A DNA stretch of 64,000 bases. Source: Candidatus Limnocylindrales bacterium (GTDB lineage Bacteria > Moduliflexota > Moduliflexia > Moduliflexales > JAUQPW01). Made by a program: the position numbers and the translations under genes. The stretch is taken from NCBI GenBank assembly GCA_035559535.1, contig DATMBG010000026.1, positions 62,001-126,000 of the forward strand, written 5' to 3'. Below the pieces are notes generated by a model. That model was not told the origin of the DNA and searched no databases. It saw only the letters and a list, made by a program, of their open reading frames with translations. Shown here in pieces: positions 24,506-33,550 of the stretch (position 1 is its first letter; each line of letters opens with the position of its first letter).

Positions 24506-26479
24506 TTACTTGAAATTAACCCCATATTGCTCAACCCATCGGATCAGGTTAATCCAGCGCCATACCCGAAAATCGAAATGCTTATTTCCCTGGAGAATGG
24601 CCTGCCATTCCCTTTTTATTTCCTTCAAGTTCAACACCGGGATCTGTAAAGCCGTTTCACTTTGCAGGACTTTTTCTATCCAGGATTGCAGGCCGATTAG
24701 CCAGTCCTGCTCGGGTGTAGCAAAGCCGATTTTATCCCGACGATCCAAAACCGTATCCGGGACCAGACCCCGCATAGCCCGTCGAAATATAGATTTGCTG
24801 GTACCATCTGGAGCGATGATATATTCTTCGGGTAGAGAAAGAATAAAGTTTACCAAGGTTTGTGTCAGGAAAGGCACCCGACTCTCGATGGAAAAGGCCA
24901 TGGAGTTACGATCTTCATAACGGAGCAGCATAGGAAGGCTTGTTTCTGTAACCGTCTGATAAAGGTGTTCTCGTAAGACTTCTCGCCGGTAACTTTGTTG
25001 AAGAGGTCTGAGGATCACACCTCGTTCACCGAGCCAGGTGGCATTCAACCAGGGAGGAGCCAGATCCTTTCCGATCAATCGTCTGGCTAAAATCTGGAAA
25101 CGGGCAGGGATCAGTACTCCTGCGGTGTTAAGAAGAAGATCCAGATGGCTGGATCCGGGCAATTTTGAAGCATGGCGTAAGAACCGACCTGCCTTGATCC
25201 ATTGTCCCTGGTTTAATAGAGAAGCCAGTCGGGAGGCCAGATAAGGTCGGTATCCCCCCAGGAGTTCATCGGCTCCCTGTCCATCCAGCATAACCTTGAT
25301 GCCGGCTTCATGGGCGAGCCGGAATACCCGGTACTGGGCATAAATACTGGTACTACCAAACGGTTCATCCTGGATAGAGATGAGATGTTCCAGATCTGTG
25401 GTGAGTTCCTGGGGTCCCGGTTGGATCTTATGGACTACCGCTCCGGAGGCTTTACCTATCAGGTCTACCCAGGGTTCCTCATTGATAGTTGGATGGTCGG
25501 CTATATGGCTGAAAGTATGAAGTTCAAGCTCTTTACCCTGGATATGCCGCATCGCCATGACAATGGAAGAAGAGTCGATACCACCGGAAAGGGCCGCTCC
25601 TACCGGGACATCACTTCGCAAATGGAGTCGAACGTTCTCCAAAAAGAGTTCTCGCAATTGCCGGGAGGCTTCTTCAAATGAAAGTTCAAGCCGTGAATTC
25701 GGATCTATCTGCCAGTAACGTAGGGGCTTAACCCCCTGGGGACGGTCCAAAGGAATTTCGAGATAATGGGCTGCGGGGAGTTGGTAGATCTGGGCAAAAA
25801 GAGTTTCCCGACCATGATCAGTAAGGCCAAAACGCAAATAATCATAGAGTCGCTGCGGGTTAACCTGACGGTCCACTTCAGGAAGTTCAAGAAGGGCTTT
25901 GATTTCAGAGGCAAAGGCAAAGCCCTCCTGCAGAAAAGTATAGTACAGGGGCTTAATACCGAAAAAATCACGGGCTAAAAATACCTTTTGTTCCCGGGTA
26001 TCCAGGATGGCCCATGCAAACATGCCGGTCAATCGAGTGAGGGCCTGAAGTCCCCAGTGACAGTAGGCCGTGAGCAATACCTCCGTATCGGAATGGGTAT
26101 AAAACCGATATCCGGCAGTTTCCAGCTCCCGACGTAATTCCAGATAATTATATATCTCCCCATTAAAGACAATCCAAAACCGACCATCTGGACTCCCCAT
26201 GGGTTGATGACCCCCAGGGGAAAGATCCAGAATGGCCAGACGTCGGAAACCTAGCACCCCGTTGAACGGGTGATCAAAGAATTCCTCAATACCGGGTAGA
26301 CTGAGTCGTGGATCGGTATCTCTACCCCCACAGGGTATTCTTCTCCCGGATGGCACATGGACCAGTAAATAACCCTCATCATCCGGTCCACGATGGCGCA
26401 GGCAGGCTGTGACCCGTTGAGCCATTTCCAGATCTACCGATTTGTTACCTGTATACCAGATACCAAAGATCCCGCACAT
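24506..26479 (-). CDS. AsnB-type glutamine-dependent amidotransferase 2
   Basis: 657 residues starting MCGIFGIWYTG, so the nucleophilic Cys is directly exposed. The glutaminase domain includes RHRGPDDEGY, followed by an unusual insertion of about 35 residues (VHVPSGRRIPCGGRDTDPRL) before the usual LGFRRLAILDLSPGGHQPM block, and YNGEIYNYLELRRE. The synthetase domain has the PP-loop ALSGGIDSSSIV and DGQGADELLGGYRPY. The second half ends in DFRVWRWINLIRWVEQYG. It is placed between a GT4 gene and the epimerase, where amidating a uronic-acid intermediate is more plausible than free asparagine synthesis (inference). No gene overlap occurs at its 5' end. The short gap upstream holds one copy of the GGGGCGC repeat. 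Confidence 0.92.
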   Translation of the reverse strand: MCGIFGIWYTGNKSVDLEMAQRVTACLRHRGPDDEGYLLVHVPSGRRIPCGGRDTDPRLSLPGIEEFFDHPFNGVLGFRRLAILDLSPGGHQPMGSPDGRFWIVFNGEIYNYLELRRELETAGYRFYTHSDTEVLLTAYCHWGLQALTRLTGMFAWAILDTREQKVFLARDFFGIKPLYYTFLQEGFAFASEIKALLELPEVDRQVNPQRLYDYLRFGLTDHGRETLFAQIYQLPAAHYLEIPLDRPQGVKPLRYWQIDPNSRLELSFEEASRQLRELFLENVRLHLRSDVPVGAALSGGIDSSSIVMAMRHIQGKELELHTFSHIADHPTINEEPWVDLIGKASGAVVHKIQPGPQELTTDLEHLISIQDEPFGSTSIYAQYRVFRLAHEAGIKVMLDGQGADELLGGYRPYLASRLASLLNQGQWIKAGRFLRHASKLPGSSHLDLLLNTAGVLIPARFQILARRLIGKDLAPPWLNATWLGERGVILRPLQQSYRREVLREHLYQTVTETSLPMLLRYEDRNSMAFSIESRVPFLTQTLVNFILSLPEEYIIAPDGTSKSIFRRAMRGLVPDTVLDRRDKIGFATPEQDWLIGLQSWIEKVLQSETALQIPVLNLKEIKREWQAILQGNKHFDFRVWRWINLIRWVEQYGVNFK

Positions 26480-26510
26480 GATTGAACTCCTTCTAAAAAC
26501 CGTCTATCCG

Positions 26511-26539
26511 GTAGGGGCGCAATACCTTGTGCCCGTACT
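26511..26539. repeat. GGGGCGC...GCCCGTAC palindromic repeat, divergent copy
   Basis: GTAGGGGCGCAATACC followed by TTGTGCCCGTACT. It shares ends with the copies at 30102, 30271 and 31918 but has a different central palindrome. It lies in the gap between a GT4 gene and AsnB 2. Confidence 0.65.
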
Positions 26540-26574
26540 AGTTTCCTTATTTTGCAAATTTTGTAAACTTTAAT

Positions 26575-27825
26575 TTAAAGTTTTACCCATACCTCCTCAT
26601 AGACTCGGGATATATTTCGCAGAAAGGCCTCTTCACCAAATCGATCTTTCACACTCTGGCGTATCAGGTGGGGATCATATTTAACTTTTCCTAAAATAAA
26701 CCTTTCCATGGCATCGGCAAGGGCTTCTGGATTGGCCACTTCCACCAGTATCCCTGTATTGGGCGTTACCGTATATTCAGGACCTCCACAGCGGGTTGAA
26801 ATGACCGGTTTACCGCAGGCCATTGCCTCGCACAGCGCAATACAAAAAGATTCATGGAGACTGGGCATCACAAAAACATCACATTGCTGAATCCAGTTCC
26901 TGACTTCCAGGGGGGTCAGTAAACCCAAGAAACGACATCGATCCGATAGCCCTGAGGCCCGGGCCATCTGTTCCAGCCTGGGCCGTTCCGGGCCATCTCC
27001 GCCGATGATCAATTCAAAGGACTGTACTCCCCGCTGCACAAGGAGTTTTGCAGCCTCCAGCAGATAAACAAGTCCCTTGACTTCTGTCAGTAACGCGATA
27101 GACAGAAAGCGCGTTAAGGATCCAGCAGGTTGTCCGGCTTTATCGCCTGAGACTACAAAGAATTCCGTCTTGACAACTTCGCCTATAACACTGACCGGAA
27201 TGGGATTCTGGACGGCCTGGATTTGTCGTAACAGAGCAGGACTTACTGCAATAACATGGTTAACTTGTTGGAATGTTGTTTTCACCAAATACCGTTGATA
27301 GTGGGTTTGCAGGTGCACGGAAAACGGGCCGGAATGTTCAGTCAGCACCACGGGAACACCGTATCGTTTCCCTAAATTGGCAGCGGCCCATCCCCCAGGC
27401 AAGACCACGTGGGCATGGATAATATCCGGTTTGCCCCATGTGGCGAGTATTGCCTCAAAACCCCGTTTGGCTGCCCGACCATAACTATCAAAATACCAGG
27501 CATAAATAATATCTTCAACATCCCTATAAATTTCAGGATGGTGTCTGGTCACCCGATGATAGATCTCATACACCTGGGCCAGGACCCGGGGCTTATAGAT
27601 CAATCCTCGCTCACGGTAAACGGTTAATCCTGCACGCTGCTCTATGTGCGATTTTGGTCCTGCACGCCCTTTTAAAACTTCCCGCCATCCGGCCGGTTTC
27701 GGCACCAAGACCGTTACATCGTATTTCCTGGATAAAATTACAGCCTGGTCCTGAATAAAGATACCGCTAACCGGAGAAGTATCAGTGGGATACCAGGAGG
27801 CCAGAATGAGAACTTTTCGCTTCAT
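26575..27825 (-). CDS. GT4 family glycosyltransferase
   Basis: 416 residues, full-length GT-B. The N-terminus KVLILASWYPTDTSPVSGIF carries the WYP-x(n)-SG-x-F motif of exopolysaccharide GT4 enzymes. Central features are IIHAHVVLPGGWAAANLG and VVLTEHSGPFS. The C-terminal donor domain has FLSIALLTEVKGLVYLLEAA, IIGGDGPERPRLEQMA and HESFCIALCEAMACGKPVIS (E-x7-E). It sits one base from the wzx stop. The probable role is addition of one sugar of the repeat unit of block A. Specificity is not predictable. Confidence 0.9.
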   Translation of the reverse strand: MKRKVLILASWYPTDTSPVSGIFIQDQAVILSRKYDVTVLVPKPAGWREVLKGRAGPKSHIEQRAGLTVYRERGLIYKPRVLAQVYEIYHRVTRHHPEIYRDVEDIIYAWYFDSYGRAAKRGFEAILATWGKPDIIHAHVVLPGGWAAANLGKRYGVPVVLTEHSGPFSVHLQTHYQRYLVKTTFQQVNHVIAVSPALLRQIQAVQNPIPVSVIGEVVKTEFFVVSGDKAGQPAGSLTRFLSIALLTEVKGLVYLLEAAKLLVQRGVQSFELIIGGDGPERPRLEQMARASGLSDRCRFLGLLTPLEVRNWIQQCDVFVMPSLHESFCIALCEAMACGKPVISTRCGGPEYTVTPNTGILVEVANPEALADAMERFILGKVKYDPHLIRQSVKDRFGEEAFLRNISRVYEEVWVKL

Positions 27826-27826
27826 C

Positions 27827-29341
27827 TCAACCTTCCTTTTGAGGGGATGTACGCTTGACTAGCTTCTGCAATAATAAAATAACCCCTCCTATATCTTCTG
27901 AAGTCAGTAACAGGACCTGCCGGACAGGTACTTTCGATTTTCGGGTGAAGATTTCCAGGGTCAAAAGAGCACTTATAGAGTAAGAGAAAGTACTGGCTAT
28001 TGCAGCCCCGAAGATATCGAAGCGTGGAATTAACCATAAATCGAAGATAACCGTTACAACCAGTCCCACCGAAGAAACGGCCAAATTAAGCTGGGGTTTT
28101 CCGATTCCGGCGATGTATGAGGCAAGAACATTTACCACACTAAAGGCGACAATCCCAGGTAACAACCCCAGAAGCGGAGTTATACTTTGTCGAAAAGCTT
28201 CACCGTATACCCATGGCAATATCTGATCGGCAAGTAAAGCCAAGAATAGAGCCGATATAAAGCTTAGCCAGAAACTGACACGGGTGATTTGAGTTGTACG
28301 GGTCACATTCTCCGAGACGATATCCTGCAAAGCAGCGACTCTAGGCAGCAGGACGGTAGCCGCTGCATTAGAGATTAACCAGATGAGCTGGGCCAGGCTG
28401 ACGGCAAGCGTATAAAGTCCAACCCCTTTTACACCGACGAAGAAGCTGACAATGAAAACATCCAGACGATAGTTAAGGAACTGGATTAGGTTAGCCAGGT
28501 AACAGGGAAAGGCATATCTCAGAATCTCTCCGAAGCCACTGGTATCCCGTGTCGATAAGTAGAATAAAGACCTCCACGGAGAGGAAGGTGAGGGGCTTTC
28601 CGGGGTAGGTTTGTTGGATCTGACCTCTCCGACTCCCTCACCCCCTTTCCCCCTCTCCTGAAGCTTCAGGAGAGGGGGGGAGGAGGGGTATAATACTCTC
28701 AAGAAGATGAGATTGGTTAAAATTATTACGGCTACATTGATCCATATAAATATGGGTGGCGAAGGTTGGTGTTTTAGTAAGATCAGAATTCCAATTCCGG
28801 CCAGTAGCAAAACGGGTTGCAGTACCCGACTCAAGAGATCAGCCTTGTTAGCCAGGGTAATTTGTTGAAGACCGATCAATATGGCACGCCAGTAGCCGGA
28901 TAACAGACTAAAAACAAGAGAAATAACGATGGCCGTGATGATCCCGTTTCCCGTCTGAGGAGGTAAGAACAGAGTAGAATAACCGGTATATGGAAGAGTA
29001 TATAGCAACATGACCGCTAGAAGACCTTGCAGCAGAGCGGTCAATATCAACTTCAAAAACAGTAAATCGAGAGCCGCCTTCCCTCGTGCCACCACGTAGG
29101 TTATACCCGATGGGATTGAAAAACCCAGTATCATACTTAATAACGTCGTGGTTACCAATACCAGATCATAGCTACCCTTGCCGGCCGGACCCAGTGTTCG
29201 AGCAATCAAAATACTGCTTACGAGTCCTAATGGGATCGAAATAACACTGGTTCCCAGGGTATGAAGGCTACTGAACCACAACGAGGTTTTGGTAGTAGAC
29301 CAGATGGTGGAATTTTCCAACGAACCCTCTTTGCTATTCAT
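27827..29341 (-). CDS. wzx: Wzx-type polysaccharide flippase with repeat-derived insertion
   Basis: 504 residues with about 12-14 membrane segments of the MATE/MOP fold. Examples are LGLVSSILIARTLGPAGKG at the first helix, VKGVGLYTLAVSLAQLIWLI mid-protein, and LLGLLPGIVAFSVVNVLASYIAGIG late. It would flip undecaprenyl-linked repeat units to the periplasm. Residues about 219-256 (PPLLKLQERGKGG, then SNKPTPESPSPSSPW) are unlike the family. They are encoded by a C/G-rich repeat containing the perfect palindrome TCCTGAAGCTTCAGGA, inserted in frame in the loop between the sixth and seventh helices, where an extra soluble segment could be tolerated. It lies one base upstream of the GT4 gene. It is one of two flippases in the window. 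Confidence 0.88.
   Translation of the reverse strand: MNSKEGSLENSTIWSTTKTSLWFSSLHTLGTSVISIPLGLVSSILIARTLGPAGKGSYDLVLVTTTLLSMILGFSIPSGITYVVARGKAALDLLFLKLILTALLQGLLAVMLLYTLPYTGYSTLFLPPQTGNGIITAIVISLVFSLLSGYWRAILIGLQQITLANKADLLSRVLQPVLLLAGIGILILLKHQPSPPIFIWINVAVIILTNLIFLRVLYPSSPPLLKLQERGKGGEGVGEVRSNKPTPESPSPSSPWRSLFYLSTRDTSGFGEILRYAFPCYLANLIQFLNYRLDVFIVSFFVGVKGVGLYTLAVSLAQLIWLISNAAATVLLPRVAALQDIVSENVTRTTQITRVSFWLSFISALFLALLADQILPWVYGEAFRQSITPLLGLLPGIVAFSVVNVLASYIAGIGKPQLNLAVSSVGLVVTVIFDLWLIPRFDIFGAAIASTFSYSISALLTLEIFTRKSKVPVRQVLLLTSEDIGGVILLLQKLVKRTSPQKEG
28656..28671. repeat. TCCTGAAGCTTCAGGA palindromic repeat, copy 2, inside wzx
   Basis: A perfect 16-base palindrome with CCCCTC before it and GAGGGG after it, as at 6541-6556. 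Additional C-rich sequence (about 28585-28655) belongs to the same insertion. It leaves the wzx frame open. Confidence 0.85.
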
Positions 29342-29427
29342 GGCTTATGTAAATTTTGTTACGAAGGTTGGGTGTTACGAACCCTCTCATGGACCCGGGG
29401 TCATCTGGAATCCCAAATTTTTCTATT

Positions 29428-29988
29428 TCATCCCAGGATATCTTGGACGGCCAATCCCACATCGGGGAAGGCCTGAGGAAAAAGGTTTTGATCACACTGA
29501 AATCGTTTAATTTCCAGGTATCCTTGAGGTGATGGCTTCTGGTAGACTTCGATACAATCTGCGGTCAGGTCTACCAGCCAGACCTCCGGAATCCCAGACT
29601 TTGCGTACAAAGGTATCTTTACTTCTCGGTCGTAGGTTAAAGGAGTGTCGGCTACTTCCACAACAGGCAGGACATCCTGGGGTTGGGGATGGGCTTGAGC
29701 ATAGAAATCGCTACGTGGTCGAAGCAAGGCCAGATCTGGCTGCAGTTCTGAGTGTTCACTTAAATAAATGGGATTCTGAACACTTACTATAGCACGTTCT
29801 CCTACCCATTGAGAGAAGAGTCGGGTCAAACGATTTACACAAGCGGCATGTTGACTGCCGATCGGAGGCACTTCTACAATCTCTCCTTTGATGAGTTCCA
29901 CCCGATCATCCTCCGAGAGGATTCCGGCCTTTGCCATTTGATGGTATTCTTCTACCGTAAAAAGACGCTTTGAAACTTGCGTGGACAT
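29428..29988 (-). CDS. Uma2 family putative restriction-endonuclease-like protein
   Basis: 186 residues, intact. The N-terminal helix FTVEEYHQMAKAGILSEDDR is followed by VELIKGEIVEVPPIG. The PD-(D/E)xK core appears as ELQPDLALLRPR, then VVEVADTPLTYDREVKIPLYAKSGIPEVWLVD (given as a region near 110-145), with the candidate catalytic Asp, Glu and Lys. Uma2 (DUF820) proteins are abundant in Cyanobacteria, Chloroflexi and Planctomycetes-like genomes, often in many copies. Their biological role is unsettled. It has no evident link to polysaccharide synthesis and, with the broken Uma2 locus next door, marks a small accessory island between wzx and the aminotransferase gene. Confidence 0.88.
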   Translation of the reverse strand: MSTQVSKRLFTVEEYHQMAKAGILSEDDRVELIKGEIVEVPPIGSQHAACVNRLTRLFSQWVGERAIVSVQNPIYLSEHSELQPDLALLRPRSDFYAQAHPQPQDVLPVVEVADTPLTYDREVKIPLYAKSGIPEVWLVDLTADCIEVYQKPSPQGYLEIKRFQCDQNLFPQAFPDVGLAVQDILG

Positions 29989-30101
29989 GACCAGCCTCGT
30001 TATAAGGAGGTTACAAATCTTTAGGTTCTACCCCCAGAGCTTGCAGTTGGGCTACCAGACTTTCTGCGCGTTGTCGTTCCTGCTCACGTTGTGCTACAAC
30101 T

Positions 30102-30130
30102 GGAGGGGCGCACGGCCGTGCGCCCGTACT
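30102..30130. repeat. GCGCACGGCCGTGCGC palindromic repeat, copy A
   Basis: A 16-base perfect palindrome flanked by GGAGGG on the left and CCGTACT on the right, 29 bases in all. It is inserted in the Uma2 pseudogene, inverted relative to copy B at 30271-30299. Confidence 0.85.
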
Positions 30131-30270
30131 AGGTAGCGAAAGGTTCACCATCGGGTTGATATAATCGCAGCTCCCCCTCCTCCAATTCAAACTATACTCC
30201 CAGAAGGGGGCTGACCCATCCCACCATTTGTTCAATTTCCTCCAATTCCTCACCAAATCTGGCCAACTGC

Positions 30271-30299
30271 GTACGGGCGCACGGCCGTGCGCCCCTCCA
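30271..30299. repeat. GCGCACGGCCGTGCGC palindromic repeat, copy B
   Basis: Same element as copy A in the opposite orientation (GTACGG left, CCCTCCA right). Its insertion causes the first frame break of the Uma2 pseudogene. Confidence 0.85.
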
Positions 30300-30713
30300 A
30301 ATCCGGATCGTACGCATAATACTCTTCTACGTAACGTTCATAAAAGCGGAACTTGCGTGTCATCTCGGCCAGGGTATTACTGGGTGACAGAATTTCAAAC
30401 ACAACCTGGGGCGGGATTCCCCCCTCCTGCCATTGTAAATACGAACCCCGGTCCCCCTTGGGTCGTCCAAAGACCACCATTATGTCCGGAACCGTACGAA
30501 TATCAGGTCGACCTTCCACAGGATACCACAACAAGTTGCCGGCTCCAAACACATCTTCCCGCTCGCGAAAGAGCGCCTCCAGTCCCTTCTCAATGGTTAC
30601 AATCCAACGGAATTGCTTGGTATTATCGGCTATGGGTCGTCCATCACTTTCTGGATAGATTATCGGTCTGGTTAGTAAAGATACGGCCATAGGAGTTTGA
30701 TCCCTCTTAAAGG

Positions 30714-31847
30714 TTAATCAGTAAAAGCTTCCAGGATGTATTCCTGGTCCTCGGTGCTTAAATACGGATGCATCGGCAGGCTAAAGATGGAATTAGCTAT
30801 CTTTTCGCTCACCGGAAAATCACCCTGTTTATAACTTAGACTACGAAAGGCTTCCTGTAAATGGAGAGGTTTAGGGTAATAAATGGCCGTTGGAATTCCT
30901 TTCAGTTTAAGTTTTTTCATCAGGTTGTCCCGATTATCGCTCAGTACAGAATATTGGGCCCACACGCTGGTTCGATCCGGTTCTATCCAGGGGGTTATGA
31001 CCCTTCCTTGCAGTCCTTCAGAGTATTTCCGGGCAACTTCATGGCGAAGAGCAATTTCCTCTTCGAAGATTTCCAACTTAGCCAGTAGAATTGCTGCTTG
31101 CAGAGTATCCAACCTTCCGTTGATTCCAATCCGAATATTATCATACTTATCGAGTCCCTTCCCGTGCACTCTGATGGATCGAAGTTTCTCGGCGAGGGTA
31201 TCATCATTACAGAACAGAGCCCCCCCATCTCCATAGCATCCCAAGGGTTTTGCAGGAAAAAATGAAGTAGCTCCGATATCTCCCAGGTTTCCGGCTTTCC
31301 GCCCTTTGTACTCTGCGCCAAAAGACTGGGCTGCGTCTTCCAGGACAAATAACCCATAGACTTCTGCAACCTTTCGGATAGCTTCATAATCGGCGGGTTG
31401 ACCAAAGAGATCCACCGGGATAATTCCCCTGGGTCGAAGCGACCCATTTCTTTGAATAAAGGTATGGAGGGTTTCTTGTAATTTTTGGGCATCCAGATTA
31501 AATGTTTTAGGGTCTATATCCACAAAAACGGGCGTAGCGCCCAGGAGTGAAATAACTTCTGCCGTAGCGATAAAGGTAAAAGGTGTCGTAAAAATGGCAT
31601 CTCCGGGTCCTACGTTATAGGCCATGAGTGCCATCAGGAGGGCATCGGTACCACTTGCACAGGTGATACAGTATTTACTACCCACCAGGTGGGCGAGTCG
31701 CTCTTCCAATTCTTGTACCTCGGGTCCCAGGATATAAATACCATGGTCAAGAACCCTCTTTATGCGTTTTTCCAGGATATCACGGATACGATTTTGTTGA
31801 GCTTTCAGATCGATAAATTCGATTTTATGTTTTCCGGTGGCAATCAT
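30714..31847 (-). CDS. wbpE: DegT/DnrJ/EryC1 PLP-dependent sugar aminotransferase (WbpE-like)
   Basis: 377 residues from the ATG at 31847, chosen because GAGGAG lies six bases upstream. The ATG at 31859 is less well placed. Class-typical motifs are YCITCASGTDALLMALMA, FTTPFTFIATAEVI, FVDIDPKTFNLD and LEDAAQSFGAEYKGRKAG. The PLP-binding lysine lies in SFFPAKPLGCYGDGGALF, followed by RIGINGRLDTLQAAIL. It most resembles WbpE/WlbC, which aminates UDP-3-keto-GlcNAcA to UDP-GlcNAc(3NH2)A. It stands directly downstream of the fused dehydrogenase-acetyltransferase, so three steps of the WbpB-E-D pathway are contiguous. Only one such aminotransferase is present, though the window has two dehydrogenase/acetyltransferase sets. 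Confidence 0.9.
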   Translation of the reverse strand: MIATGKHKIEFIDLKAQQNRIRDILEKRIKRVLDHGIYILGPEVQELEERLAHLVGSKYCITCASGTDALLMALMAYNVGPGDAIFTTPFTFIATAEVISLLGATPVFVDIDPKTFNLDAQKLQETLHTFIQRNGSLRPRGIIPVDLFGQPADYEAIRKVAEVYGLFVLEDAAQSFGAEYKGRKAGNLGDIGATSFFPAKPLGCYGDGGALFCNDDTLAEKLRSIRVHGKGLDKYDNIRIGINGRLDTLQAAILLAKLEIFEEEIALRHEVARKYSEGLQGRVITPWIEPDRTSVWAQYSVLSDNRDNLMKKLKLKGIPTAIYYPKPLHLQEAFRSLSYKQGDFPVSEKIANSIFSLPMHPYLSTEDQEYILEAFTD

Positions 31848-31917
31848 TTTTCTCCTCAAGCAAGTCCCTGGTTTTGGTTTAAGAATACCCCACTTTTTAC
31901 CGGGAGATCACTTCCTT

Positions 31918-31946
31918 GTACGGGCGCACGGCCGTGCGCCCCTCTA
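31918..31946. repeat. GCGCACGGCCGTGCGC palindromic repeat, copy C
   Basis: Same orientation as copy B (GTACGG left, CCCTCTA right). It lies between the aminotransferase and the fused dehydrogenase-acetyltransferase. Its right edge coincides with the TAG stop of the latter (31944-31946), suggesting insertion at or near that stop. Confidence 0.85.
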
Positions 31947-33545
31947 ATGGATACAGCTAACCGAATCATTTATCTTTTTGTAAACCCGTTTACATCGGGA
32001 GCATTGAGCCTTGTCATTGACAAACTTCAACTTAGTTCCGCATCGGCACATCCATCCGACGATACGTCCGGGGTTACCAACCACCAGTGCATAGTCTGGA
32101 ACATCCTTTGTAACTATAGCTCCGGCTCCGATAAAGGCAAAACGACCGATGGTAGTTCCACAAAGGATGGTTGCATTGGCGCCTATGGAGGCTCCGTATT
32201 TCACGAGGGTAGGTTGATAGTATTCACGCCCTCGCTGGGGAAATTCACATCGGGGATTCAGAACATTTGTGAAGACCATGGAAGGTCCGCAGAAGACATA
32301 ATCTTCCAGCTCGACCCCTTCATAGACCGATACATTATTTTGAATTTTCACAAAATTACCGATACGAACATTATTACCGATATTGACATTCTGTCCCAGG
32401 GTACAATTTTTACCGATTACGGCCCCTTTTTGGACATGGCTAAAGTGCCAGATTTTCGTTCCCTCTCCGATCTGACAACCTTCGTCTATTACTGCGGTTT
32501 CATGAACAAAGAACTTCTGATTGGGGGGTGTTTGGAGATTTACCCGGATATTTTCATTCCGGGTTTCCCTATTTTCTAATCGGGCCTGTGCCTGTTCCAA
32601 AATTTCCAGGACTTTGATACCGTTCTTTCCATCGGTAAGCGGTTGAGTTCCTGTGGTCACACACTGCATAAAGTGTTCGAGTTCGAGTTGGAGGGGTTCT
32701 TCATCTGAATATTCGATAACCTGGTAATCAGCATCTCGCTTTTGGGGTTCTCCCTGCACCCAATCGATCCCTTTGGGATAGAGTATCAACCGATCTTGTT
32801 TTTTCGAATCCTCGAACACGATCATATTTTTATCTCCGATGACGACCAGGCGATGTTCCTTGAAGGGGTGAAGCCAGGATACATGGATATGTGCATGGAT
32901 ATTTCTGGGGTAACGGAGGATGGTCAGCGTAACATCATGGATGCCGGGTTGTAAAAATATTCCTCCCTTAGCATCGATTTCCACGGGATCTTCTTCGATG
33001 AGGTATTGCAGGACTGAGATATCATGGGGTGCGAAGGACCAGAGGATATTTTCCTCTTTTCGCACGGTACCCAGATTCAGGCGATTACTGTAGATATATT
33101 GAAGTTTTCCCAGGGTACCGTCCTGGATCAACTGTTTAATTTTTCGGATGGCCGGATGATAGAGGAGCAGGTGGCCGACCATTAAAATCTTTTTTCTCTG
33201 TATAGCCAGATGATCCAGGTCCCTGGCCTGATAGGAGAAGAGGGCAAGGGGTTTTTCGACCAACACATTTTTATCGGCCTCCAGGCATCGTCTGGCGAGG
33301 GCATAGTGGGTTTCTGCCGGGGTCGCCACAACCACCCCCTGGACTTCTGGGTCGTTGAGGATTTCTTCGAGGTCGGTGACACCTTTTATTTTCTGGGAGA
33401 TCTCCCTTATTTTCTCCAGGTTTTTTTTATCCACATCACAGACATACTTGAGTTTCTCGCCAAAAATTCGATGAGCCGTTCTGACATGATTCATTCCCCA
33501 ACGACCGCATCCGACTATGGCTAACTTCATGGTGTTAGTATTCAT
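31944..33545 (-). CDS. Fused sugar-nucleotide 3-dehydrogenase and N-acetyltransferase (WbpB-WbpD type)
   Basis: 533 residues. Residues about 1-330 are a Gfo/Idh/MocA dehydrogenase: [49 protein letters not shown] with the conserved Lys, and [19 protein letters not shown], as in WlbA/WbpB. After a linker ([16 protein letters not shown]), residues about 350-515 are a left-handed beta-helix with hexapeptide turns ([52 protein letters not shown]). A C-terminal Cys-rich tail (CRCGTK ... CSRCKR) probably binds zinc, as in WbpD-like enzymes. The pair would oxidise UDP-GlcNAcA at C3 and acetylate the 3-amine made by the aminotransferase. Separate versions of both domains occur at 36319-37799. The start may be 33545 or 33530. 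Neither has a strong ribosome-binding site. Confidence 0.9.
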   Translation of the reverse strand: MNTNTMKLAIVGCGRWGMNHVRTAHRIFGEKLKYVCDVDKKNLEKIREISQKIKGVTDLEEILNDPEVQGVVVATPAETHYALARRCLEADKNVLVEKPLALFSYQARDLDHLAIQRKKILMVGHLLLYHPAIRKIKQLIQDGTLGKLQYIYSNRLNLGTVRKEENILWSFAPHDISVLQYLIEEDPVEIDAKGGIFLQPGIHDVTLTILRYPRNIHAHIHVSWLHPFKEHRLVVIGDKNMIVFEDSKKQDRLILYPKGIDWVQGEPQKRDADYQVIEYSDEEPLQLELEHFMQCVTTGTQPLTDGKNGIKVLEILEQAQARLENRETRNENIRVNLQTPPNQKFFVHETAVIDEGCQIGEGTKIWHFSHVQKGAVIGKNCTLGQNVNIGNNVRIGNFVKIQNNVSVYEGVELEDYVFCGPSMVFTNVLNPRCEFPQRGREYYQPTLVKYGASIGANATILCGTTIGRFAFIGAGAIVTKDVPDYALVVGNPGRIVGWMCRCGTKLKFVNDKAQCSRCKRVYKKINDSVSCIH

Positions 33546-33550
33546 CCACT

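Larger units (their letters stand above)
30011..30690 (-). pseudogene. Broken Uma2 family gene interrupted by two palindromic repeats
   Basis: The 5' part (from ATG 30690) encodes a good Uma2 N-terminus and core: DIMVVFGRPKGDRGSY, VVFEILSPSNTLAEMTRKF and EEYYAYDPDLE. At 30299-30271 a 29-base GCGCACGGCCGTGCGC repeat shifts the frame, giving a stop at 30250. The ancestral frame resumes as FGEELEEIEQMVGWVSPLLG, then a TAG stop interrupts it, and it continues FELEEGELRLYQPDGEPFAT. A second repeat copy in the opposite orientation (30130-30102) and another frame change follow. The usual Uma2 tail (AQREQERQRAESLVAQLQAL) then appears. Two repeat insertions and one nonsense codon make a full product impossible without recoding. 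A 146-residue truncated protein lacking the tail could still be made. Confidence 0.85.

Noticed and set aside
23398-24534. Longer start for the UDP-GlcNAc 2-epimerase at 24534 or 24525
   Set aside because: These would overlap the previous gene and lack a ribosome-binding site, whereas the GTG at 24495 has AAGGAGGG at ideal distance.
27822-28037. Minus-strand frame overlapping the 3' end of wzx
   Set aside because: Alternative frame of a gene with clear family matches; no own motifs.
30228-30692. Plus-strand frame across the Uma2 pseudogene
   Set aside because: It passes through the GCGCACGGCCGTGCGC repeats and is rich in Pro/Arg; the opposite strand carries the recognisable Uma2 sequence.
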